Part shown: in pieces, positions 54,901 through 64,000 of the stretch
How positions within the stretch are numbered: the first letter of the stretch is position 1
Layout of the letters: every line of letters starts with the position of its first letter
From: Seriola aureovittata
Taxonomy: Eukaryota > Chordata > Actinopteri > Carangiformes > Carangidae
DNA: 64,000 bases
Assembly: GCF_021018895.1 (NCBI RefSeq)
Contig: NC_079378.1
Location: 8,793,501-8,857,500, forward strand
Direction of reading: 5' to 3'
The notes under the pieces: model-generated
What the model saw: only the letters and a program-made list of their open reading frames with translations
Told to the model about the DNA's origin: nothing
The model's database searches: none
Program-made: the position numbers and the translations under genes

Positions 54901-55068
54901 CTCTCTCTCTCTCTTCCTTCCCTCTCTCCCTTCACACTGACAGAATGTGATTTTGACAGAGCCCTGTCAGTCTCTCAGTCTTTCCCCTCTATCTGCCTTA
55001 TTATGTGTGTCAGATTAAGGGAGGTAAGGAGTCGAGAGTGCTGACAGGGCAGAAGAGCAGAGGAGAGG

Positions 55069-55106
55069 AGAGGAGAGGAGAGGAGAGGAGAGGAGAGGAG
55101 AGGAGA
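55069..55106. repeat. (GAGGA)n pentanucleotide repeat
   Basis: About eight GGAGA units, all purine on the plus strand. Confidence 0.9.
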
Positions 55107-55586
55107 GAAGAAGAGAGAAGAGAAGGCGTTTTACATTGTGAGCAGTTGCACCCTTTCTATTCATGCTGGTTGACCTTTCCATCAGTAGGTAATAGAGAGG
55201 AGAATGTCCTTTACTATAAAGGCTGGATGTTAAGTCACGCTCCTCTCTGCCCCGAGGAGAGAGGAAAACACCTGATGTCATCCCGACACAGCGAGAGGTG
55301 AGAGGGGAGGAGGCTGGGGAGGTGATTGCAAGTGTGTGTGTGTGTGTGTGGGAGGATGGTTGGGGTGAGGGGCATATGGTGGACGGATATTACGAAGGGG
55401 GGTAGTTGTAGTAGTGTAAATGTATGTGTGGGTGTGTGTGGGACGTGTGGGATGGGAGGGGAACAATATTGGTCTGCCAGTGCGGGTCATTGTAGAGAAA
55501 ACATAAAACATAATCATCCATTAAAATGCAGCTTCACACCCTCCATCACATCCACGATGGAGCTGCTGCCATAAATGCCCGGTGTG

Positions 55587-55589
<3 letters not shown>

Positions 55590-55649
<60 letters not shown>

Positions 55650-55890
55650 ATCTATCTTTGTGAGGACCAGTATGAGTTATAGACCTTGAGGAGTGAGGAC
55701 ATTTTGGCCGGAGCTCACTGTCTGACACGCCTTCAAATGGCTGTTAAAGGGTTTAGACTCGGTTTTACGGTTCAGGTTACAATTGTTAAGGTTAGACATT
55801 TAGTTGTGATGGTTAAGGGAATTATGTAAATGAGTGTACTCACAAAGACAGAAATAAAAGTTGGTACGTGTGTGTGTGTGTGTATACACA
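55590..55890 (+). repeat. Teleost interspersed repeat bounded by (TG)n
   Basis: After (TG)n at 55590-55643 comes TTTGTGAGGACCAGTATGAG, then GAGGACATTTTGGCCGGAGC, GTTAGACATTTAGTTGTGAT and ATGAGTGTACTCACAAAGAC, ending in AGAAATAAAAGTTGGTACG and another (TG)n. I recognise this as a very common fish repeat that carries TG tracts at its ends. Confidence 0.7.
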
Positions 55891-57009
55891 TACATTGACA
55901 CGTGCATCACTCAGCATTGATAGATCTATGTGTACGAGTCTACAGAGAGACAGAAGGTGGGATTTCTGGAGGTTTGGTGGTAGGTCAGTTTATTTATATT
56001 TATTTTTTTCATCATCATTATAACATCGAATGTTTCAACTTTAAACACAAATACAACTTTAATTCACAGTGACAAAATTGCAGATTGGGCCTTTCTGGCA
56101 CCTTCAACGGTCGCCATCTTGGCTACACAGCAGGAATGGAGGGATCCACCAATGTGTTTTGAAAACTGTGCAAACGGCGACAGAGGAAGGTGGGATACGC
56201 CGACGGCGCCGAAGGAAGCCTAATTTCACAATGTCGCGTGACACAAGTCAAGCGACCAAACAGCTGGCAGGTGGGCGGCAATCGTGGTCACATGTCGCGG
56301 TCATAGTTTCTGGTGAGCGCATAACAGCAGTGTTTGATTTGGGGCAACACGACCCGAGTATACTGCGTGCACAGCGTGCCACATGTGAGCGCACTGACTG
56401 AAGCACTTGAGACACAGCAGTAATGTAGCCGTTGTGTACAAAACTGCATCCATCCAAATCTTTTCAATACACAGTCTTTACATAAAGACTCACCAGATGA
56501 CCACAAGTATTCTGGTAAATAAAAGAGCGGGTGAACTTTATTCCGATTCGTATAATGGCGCTGTCGTCCTTATGAGTTGTTTAAACTGAATTAAAGTGTG
56601 TTCATGCCGCTTTCTGTCCCCTGGAGATCAGAGCGATGAGAGTTATATTCATCTGCAAACCCAGAATCTAAACAACAGTTTGGCACAACAACTTTTAAAT
56701 GCCAATCAGTGGGGCCAAGCCTGTCACAAAAATACACCAACACACAAAGACGTAGCACACACACACACACACACACACAACTCTTGCTGTGACACCATCG
56801 TACATTGTAAATCTCCACTGACTGAGGGTAAACGGGCTTCAGATGGCTCTGTGTATAACTAGCTCCAGCCCAGCAGATCAGAATGGCTGGCAGTGAGCTT
56901 TCATGTTTGTCATCTGAAAACTATTCACCCTCCACTTAGCCAAGAACACAACACAAACAATAGACAGCCCGTTAACAATGTACCATTATCCAGAGCATGA
57001 TGGGAGGAG

Positions 57010-57011
<2 letters not shown>

Positions 57012-57064
<53 letters not shown>

Positions 57065-57074
57065 TGTGTGTGTG
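57012..57074. repeat. (TG)n microsatellite
   Basis: About 30 TG units with one TTTG interruption, followed by purine-rich sequence to 57170. Confidence 0.95.
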
Positions 57075-57695
57075 GAGGGGAAGAGAAAGGAGAGAGCAAA
57101 GAAAAGCGCGTCAGAGAGCGAGCGACGAAAAAGAGAGAATAAAGGCAGAGAGATGAGAGGGAGGATTGCAGAGAGACCAAACTGTTATTTAAACCAGGCG
57201 GCCACGAAAACATCACAATAAATAACTCGGCTGTTTAGTCTCCACCTCAGACGCTGGGGGAGCGACAGAGCGCAACACGCGCCGGAAAGGGAGGGAGGTG
57301 AGAGAGGGGGAGGAATTAAAGGACTTGGGGAGGGATGGAGTGGTGTAAGGAGGGAAGGAGGGATGAAAAAAAAAAGATAAAACACATTACAAGATCGCTC
57401 TGTGGTGTCAGACTCAAAGGAGTATCCAGAATCGTCTCTCCTCTTGACTAATGAAAGAAGCAGCTTCATAGTCAAGCACTGGGACGGATGCCTGCTTGCG
57501 CGCACACACACACACACACACCACACAATCAAATGCACACATGCTTACACTCTTAGCCTTTAGAAAACAACCATACGCACGTTTATCTCACATTCACGAC
57601 AGAGAGGATTTTACTCAGTTTAGCATCTCTGTGTCTGAGCGTGTTCAGCTCAAAACTCACACCTTTCTTTCCCTGCGACACATGCACACACAAAT

Positions 57696-57760
<65 letters not shown>
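57696..57760. repeat. (CACG)n tetranucleotide repeat
   Basis: About 13 CACG units then five CA units. CpG in every unit. Confidence 0.95.
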
Positions 57761-57761
<1 letters not shown>

Positions 57762-57849
57762 GCAGAAGCCCTTTCCTCGTCCTCAGCAGAAAGAATGGCA
57801 CAGCGAGGGCACCTTTGACTGCACAGAGCGCCGCCTCGCCAGCCAAGGC

Positions 57850-57990
57850 CGTTGATGAGAGGAAAATAGTGCTAATGCAGCAAGGAAGCTGTTCTTTCCC
57901 AATTAAGCCAATAAAACACATGCTCCCCTCCTTCCTGTAACTGCCTAATAAGCCATAAACACAGCTGAACATTTATAATTCTGGCTAGTC
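57850..57990. promoter_or_regulatory. CNE-like island
   Basis: Unique sequence with CCCAATTAAGCCAATAAAAC, CTGCCTAATAAGCCATAAAC and ATTTATAATTCTGGC. Inferred. Confidence 0.28.
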
Positions 57991-58410
57991 CATAAAAAAA
58001 GCACTTCCCATGTGTGCAGGGGTTGAGGGGTGAGGTGTGTGAAGAGGGTGAAAGCGCTGGCGAGCGCAGCAGCAGCAGCCACAGCGAGCCACGGAGAGAA
58101 ATCGCTTTTTCTACTAAAAGAAATATTTAGTACCTCGCTGAATTAATGTGAGGGAGCGGGAGGTGGCGGGTGAGAAAAGGAGATGGAGGGGGAAGGAGGA
58201 GGAGGAGGAGGAGGAGGAGGAGAGGGAGGGCTCGGAGCTGTCTTGCTAGACCAAAGAAAATGCCTCTGTCTTTCCTCCCCCTCCTCCTCCTCCTCCTCCT
58301 CCTCCTTCTACATCCGCCTGTGTTCAGGAGAAGCTGAGGATGCTCAACTCCCTGTAGAGATGAGATGAACACCTTTACACACACACCACCACCACACACA
58401 CACACAACCA

Positions 58411-58460
58411 CCCATACATACATATATATCTATATACATGTATATAGATATGTATGGGTG
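58411..58460. other. Palindrome / cruciform-prone sequence
   Basis: A 26-bp perfect palindrome (58426-58451) centred on ACATGT, with outer CCCATACAT and ATGTATGGG that pair imperfectly, extends the possible stem to nearly 50 bases. Confidence 0.85.
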
Positions 58461-58499
58461 TGTACATACATACCTACCTGAGTAATAACAGTATGGAAA

Positions 58500-58790
58500 T
58501 GATTGGAGAAGCAGTGATAAGGAAAGGAGGAGGAGAAGGGTGGAGGAAGAGTGAGGGAGAAGCAAATAAGAGGTGAAAGAAGAGGAGAGAAGAAGGAGTT
58601 CGCACTTGACAGAAGGAGAATGGTGGGAGGGAGAAGTGGAGGACTGAAGATGAAAATGGGTGAGATAAGGAGATGATGAAGGGATAGGAGGAAGAGGAGA
58701 AGCAAAAGTATGAGGCGAGGGGTGTAGTGGGAGGGAGCGCGGATTATAGGAGAGAAGTAAAAGGGTGAGAGGCAAGGAGGAGTGACCCGT
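58500..58790. other. Purine-rich tract
   Basis: Nearly 300 bases dominated by A and G on the plus strand (GGAGGAGAAGG-type motifs). On the transcript it is pyrimidine-rich but is not followed by a recognisable exon. Confidence 0.8.
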
Positions 58791-58877
58791 TTCAGTTTCA
58801 GAGGGTTTTTCTTCGCGTGAGCTCAGCAGCTTCCTGGATCGTGTTTGTGGCGTCCTCGCGGTGCCGGCTCGGCTTGG

Positions 58878-58998
58878 CCTCTCTCTCCTCTCTCCCTCTC
58901 CCCTCTCTCCTCTCTCCTCTCTCCTCTCTCCTCTCTCCTCTCTCCCCTCTCCCCTCTCTCCCTCTCTCCCCTCTCTCCTCTCTCCTCTCTCCTCTCCT
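58878..58998. repeat. (CTCTCTC)n homopyrimidine minisatellite
   Basis: About 120 bases made only of C and T, with a CTCTCTCCTCTCTCC-type 7-8 bp period. Confidence 0.93.
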
Positions 58999-59943
58999 GG
59001 GCAGGAGGAGTCGTAAACACAGCGTGGGATCGCCGTAAAACAGTTTCTAAAAAACACATTTGCAGTTTACTGACTAAATGCAGGAGCTTTGGCCTGGAGG
59101 GAGAGAGAAACTCGGGGAGGGATGGAGAGAAAAGGCGCGATGGAGGAGACAAACTGGCAGATTCTGTACATTTATTATCCACCGCCTCAGTTACAGATGA
59201 AGAGGTCTTTACAACACTAGCCTGAAGTCTTTCTCCGCAACAAATCCTTTTATTCTTGTTGTACTGAAAATATGATGCATTATACAGTACATACACAGTT
59301 TATTCATACGTATCAAATCCATTCTGGATGTTTGAGAGTCCTCATACTAAACCTCCTGTGTGATATGAATGTTTTTATAATCATACAGTTACATCATTTC
59401 ATTTCTTACATACACATTTTAATTATGTAATTATCAATATTTCGAGTTACACTGATGTAAAGTTAAAGGTCAGATGTTTTTAACTTTAACGTAACATGTC
59501 TGAGGTCTTTGATAAAAACCTGGAGGGATGCTGAGTTTCGTTAGTGACCGGCTCAGAGGAAGCTGCATTTCTGTGTCGTGAGCGTCACAGTAACCATATG
59601 ATTGTGCGTTAATAAACTCCACTGCTCCTACTCTTCTTAACCTCACAATGCCATAACCGACAAAATCCACCATCCATACTAAATGTGAGTTTGTGTGTAT
59701 ATTTCCCTATAAGATGCTCTACACCCCTCTGTATTTTCTGTGTCCCGTCACTGTTTGCTGCTGCAGCGACAGAGTTTCTTCTCTGTGGGCGTCATTAAAA
59801 TTTCATCTGATCTCAGAAAGAGAGACTGGGACCTTTGCAGTTCAGCATCCAAAGCATTTCGCTTAAGTGCACAAGCAATCTGCCTCTTTGCAGAGCGAGG
59901 GTAAATGTGGGATATACAAGTAAACACAAGTCCATACTGTATT

Positions 59944-59974
<31 letters not shown>

Positions 59975-60539
59975 AAGGGTGGAATGTGGTGGAATGCAGA
60001 GCTCTGTGTGTATGTGTATGTGTGTGTATGTGTGTGTGTTTGTCTTTCCTGCTATTGTCAGACGGAGATTGATACCGCCTCTCTTTACTGACAGATGATT
60101 GTCGAAGTTTCCTGAACTAATTATAAAAAGCAACAACAGTAACTCACACACCCTGTCTGCCCGCCCGCCCTGCAAGTTCACACTGGACACAACTCACTGC
60201 CTATGAGCTTCTATGTCAAATAGATGAAATGTAAATCAAATACAAGACAAAAGACGGAGTGAGATCAGTTGTGGAGGAAGGGGAGAGGGAGAGAAGGCCA
60301 AGAGGCCAGACAGTGAAGAGGTACGAACATCAGTCTGAACTCGCCTCCTGTTGTCTGAGCGTCTTTGAAGTCAAGAAAACGTCATGTTGGATTTACACAT
60401 ACAGAGTTTACACGCACATAAAAGGTGCAAGTGTTAGATATAAATCAACGCTGTAAAAATAAACCCATCATCCCTTCAGTCTCTGCACATGTGTGTATAT
60501 GTGCGTGCGTGTGTGTGTGTGTGTCCGTGCGCGAGTGAT

Positions 60540-60660
60540 GAATGAGTATTCACAGGCTGGCCGTGTTCTGCACGGGAAGTGGCAGCAATCCACTTCCTGT
60601 TCGGATGGAAATCTCATCTGCGGGGCAAGCTGCCCAGGGTGTTACCACCGACCGACACAC
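60540..60660. promoter_or_regulatory. CNE-like island with ETS-type site
   Basis: Contains ATGAATGAGTATTCACAGGC, CAATCCACTTCCTGTTCGGA (ETS core GGAA on the minus strand) and GGCAAGCTGCCCAGGGTG. ETS factors act with EBF1 in B cells, but a role here is speculation. Confidence 0.28.
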
Positions 60661-60855
60661 GCAAACGCACACAAACTGGTGCGCAAATATATGGAAGAAC
60701 AAACACACGCGTTATACACAGACACAGCACAGACCACCACCCAGTCTATTTCAGTTTGTCATGTATTGTCACCTGAGCCTACAGTAAATACAAACTCTTT
60801 GTTCTCAGTCCAGCTCTGCATAGGGGGCTTTCTTTCTCTCTCTCTCTCTCTCACT

Positions 60856-60875
60856 GTGTGTGTGTGTGTGTTTGT

Positions 60876-60931
<56 letters not shown>
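60856..60931. repeat. (TG)n microsatellite
   Basis: TG units with TTTG interruptions at the left, ending in GCGCGCAC. Confidence 0.95.
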
Positions 60932-60936
<5 letters not shown>

Positions 60937-62439
60937 CGCTCTTTCCATAAACCAGTAACAACAGTCCTATTAATAAATGCTATTTTTACTCTGTGGTATC
61001 AAGTGTATGGCCTGAGTTTGAATCATGCACTAGGACGCACCACACCACTGCTCTCTTGTCTGTTTCAGGGTGACTAAGATTTTTTTTTGTCCTTAATCCT
61101 AATCTGGAATTTGATTGACAGGAAAATTAGATTTTGGTTTCATAGGTTTCGGCCATCAGTTCTAACAATGATCACGTTTTATTCAGAAACGTCACTGTTG
61201 AGATTCCACATGTTTAGAGTCCAGGAGGGTGAGCTACACAAATGATCAGCCCGACTTAAGTATCAAGTATCACTTATTTCAAAGTGAACGTGGCATTAAA
61301 CACCCAGTAAAAACTGTGTGCATGCACTATCAAAAGCATAGCAGGTCAAAATAAAACCATGCAGTCGCCTATGCAAAAATCAAACAGATGTTTACAGATG
61401 TTGAACTTTATTTTATATTCATTGCTAAATATAAATGGGAAAATGTGCACTTGAAAAATGGTGTCTGATGGCTTCTGGGGTTTGCCCGCTGCCCCAATAC
61501 CTGTCATATCAGAAACTCTTTGGTAACTTGCCAAAACTACGAAATTAAGGATGAGGATGTTTTTGAGTTTTCCTGTGAGACTAATTAAAAGACTAATTAA
61601 AAATAGGATAGCTGCAAAAAAAACAAAAAAACAAGCTATTTCTTGTCTTAAAGATTAAGGGAATACAGTGTTTTTTAATACAACAGGAAATCCTGTTTTT
61701 GGGTCATGATGTCCAGTGGGAGAACAAAAGGAAACAAAACTCCTGCACTTCTCTACGTATGGCATTTACTTTACACGATGTTCATAATGCAGCAAAAAGA
61801 AAACTTTGACTTTTGAGCTTCAAATACAAAACAAAACTGATGGAAGACAATAGACAATTTTTCATTATTAATGCTGTAGTAACGTCTTTAAAATACATTG
61901 TAATGTGAAAATGCTCATGCCGTCGGACACAGTCAGACAGTGCGTGATCCAGAGTCGTGTGTAATGTGCCCGCAGCCTTGTGCTAACGTGCTCAGGACCT
62001 GCAAGCAGAGCAGTTGTTTACTGTTCTGTCAGACGTTATCTTACATCTTAAGTGGCCCTAAAAGCAGATAAAAAAGCAAGTATGTTTCATGTTTATACTA
62101 ACACATTGCAGCGGAGTACAAACAGGACATAAATAAACAGCTACTCCACATGGACGAGATGTTCAAAGACGAGCATTAGCATACAATGAGCAAATAAATT
62201 AAAGAAATTAGATCCTCTCTCTCGCCATTTCTGAGTGGCCGCCCGCTCGCTGCAGCAAACACAAGCTGATTCAACTGGTAAATAAAGTCACAACACTCCC
62301 GCTGCATCTCTTGAGATTTAACCTTAACCTTGAAGAGTGTTGCATAACAGCAGCAAACTTGACAGATAAAACACAGGCTGTTAGCACCCCCCCACCACCA
62401 CACACACACACACACACACACCCACACCCCCTCCTCCCC

Positions 62440-62720
62440 CAGTGTTTGACTAGACAGCAGTATCCAAACACAGGGACTCCTCACCACACTGACTTTACAA
62501 GGACTAATTACCGGCTGGCACTGAGTGCAGACAGATGGTAGAAAGAGAGAGAGGTGGCGAAGGAACACACAGGGAGGGAATGAAAAGATATATTTTGTCG
62601 TTCCAGTGCATGCGTGTGTGTGTGTGTGTGTGTGTGTGTTTGTGTACATAAGCTAATTTGCGTCAATAATTACCATCCACCCTGCAGCAGACAAAAGAAG
62701 TGCCTAAACATTACAAACTG
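62440..62720. promoter_or_regulatory. CNE-like island split by a (TG)n tract
   Basis: ACAAGGACTAATTACCGGCT at about 62500 and AAGCTAATTTGCGTCAATAA TTACC at about 62650, with a (TG)n tract at 62613-62645 between. Inferred. Confidence 0.25.
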
Positions 62721-62879
62721 ATGTCTGATGCCAGTTTCATTTCTCTGCTGACAGTCGCAACATGCAACATTTTCATATCAGTAAAATCCCCCCCCCCACC
62801 TTTGTTGTTTGTCACATTTTGACTGGGCACAATTGGTTGGATATAAATAAAAGAGGAGCCGGGTGGTTAGCATGAGTCG

Positions 62880-63110
62880 CTGTCAACAAGTCCTCCGACC
62901 TAAAGTGACAAAATAGGGTTTTTTTTTGTCATTTCCGTCCAAAAATAACCAGTATGAGCTCTGTCTGCAGCTCCGAGCAGCAGACCGACACAGTTAGCGG
63001 ATAGCTGGTGAACATAGAGGAACATTTAGCGGCTAAAGACACAGATTTTCCCTCTGGATTTGGTAGTGACCAAAAACACCAGACTTACATTAGAGTGGAT
63101 AGAAAAACAG
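62880..63110 (+). repeat. Teleost interspersed repeat fragment
   Basis: Includes GTCATTTCCGTCCAAAAATA, GTGAACATAGAGGAACATTT, AGCGGCTAAAGACACAGATT and TTGGTAGTGACCAAAAACAC, a text I associate with a common fish repeat. Degenerate. Confidence 0.5.
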
Positions 63111-63840
63111 CATGTTTTTTTTTTTTTTGTTGTGTTGTCCTGCCAAACACAACAAAAAAGGAGTTCTTCTTCTTGCTCTCCGGATGTTTTATAATCCATA
63201 TGTGGCATAGCCCAGAAGCGCATCCGCCTTGGCATACATGTTCGTGTACATCTGAGGGCAAGTGGCAACCATGATCTAGCCTTCAAGTATGTAAGTTAGA
63301 CAGATCGCACATCAGAGATCTTGTTTCCCATTACTGAAGATACTCCTAACAGGAAAAAAAACAAAACATTGGCCAATTAATTTTTTTCTTTTCAGCAAAA
63401 TCAGGATAAAAAAAAAAAAGAGAATCACACCAGTGAACCATCTTTCCGGTTCAACATCCTACTGTTGGTAAAAGTGAATAAACTGTGCTCTTTTCTGCAT
63501 CTGTCGGTCAGTGTACTGCACTTCTTGTCAAGTCTTGAGCATAACGTTGAATTCTGAATTGTATTGAATTCTGAATTGTACTTCTGTGCTTCAGGCTCAG
63601 GGTGCTGGTGCTGTGCGAGCTGGATCACTGTCACGGCTTACTGGGACACTTGAATCCCTCCACCTCTGCCCCATCGCATTCCTCCTCACCTCTCCTCCCC
63701 CTCCTCTCTTTATTCAAACCTTCTCTTTAAACCCTCTCCTGCTCATCCGACTTGCCCCCCCCCCAGCCCTCCCCTCTAGTTATTCCTCCCCTCCAGACCC
63801 ACCCCCACCCCCTCACCCCCCGTCACTCTCCCCTCGCACC

Positions 63841-64000
63841 TCTCTCGTTAGCTGGGTATAAATCTCCAGAAGTAACCCAGTAATTTAACCAATTAGCATC
63901 TCAGATATGCGGGTGGCACCTAAATTACGACAGTGCAGAATAGTGATGCATGTAGCCCTGGCTGGTGAATTTACAGCCTCTCGTTACATATTCAACTGGC
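63841..64000. promoter_or_regulatory. CNE-like island at window edge
   Basis: Unique sequence with CAGTAATTTAACCAATTAGC, CTAAATTACGAC and GTGATGCATG, preceded by a C-rich stretch (63650-63840). It continues beyond the window. Confidence 0.33.

Noticed and set aside
58344..59057. 237-codon open frame on the minus strand
   Set aside because: It reads through purine- and pyrimidine-only blocks, giving low-complexity RE and SL runs; not a gene.

Overview
The window is vertebrate genomic DNA, almost certainly from a ray-finned (teleost) fish. It holds the 3' half of one split gene on the minus strand, very long introns, many dinucleotide (CA/TG) microsatellites, and several interspersed repeats of types common in teleost genomes. 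The species cannot be named from the sequence.

The gene is early B-cell factor 1 (EBF1, COE family; teleosts can carry ebf1a and ebf1b and I cannot tell which this is). Ten coding exons were placed by hand, all with GT/AG boundaries and with reading phases that join without a break: 35603-35684, 34293-34434, 32558-32691, 30798-30924, 20760-20848, 11829-11894, 11542-11704, 10973-11155, 9718-9915 and 7278-7309 (stop). Together they encode about 404 residues: the C-terminal part of the COE DNA-binding domain, the IPT/TIG domain, the helix-loop-helix region with its duplicated second helix, and the Ser/Thr/Pro-rich C-terminal region ending in IVPPM. About 185 N-terminal residues of a family protein of about 590 residues, including the zinc-knuckle exon, are not in the window. 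They must lie beyond base 64000.

Layout from left to right: 1-3975 is a large AT-rich tandem array with a 36-bp unit. About 4010-7277 is the probable 3' untranslated region of ebf1. 7278-35684 holds the ten exons and nine introns, of which introns of about 8.9 kb and 9.9 kb carry most of the repeats. 35685-64000 is the downstream part of a very large intron (at least 28.3 kb) with no recognisable exon. It alternates microsatellites and purine/pyrimidine tracts with complex, homeobox-site-rich islands that look like conserved non-coding elements. 

No other protein-coding gene, tRNA, rRNA or CRISPR array could be supported. Most long open frames here come from reading through CA/TG repeats or the 36-bp array and are not genes. 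The most interesting non-exonic signals are the 36-bp array and its higher-order duplications, a UG/GA microsatellite starting about 10 nt inside a splice donor, a 490-bp inverted-repeat structure in the 9.9-kb intron, a cluster of GGTNAC/AGGTCA hexamers at 29186-29316, and a set of CNE-like islands around 46.6-48.6 kb.
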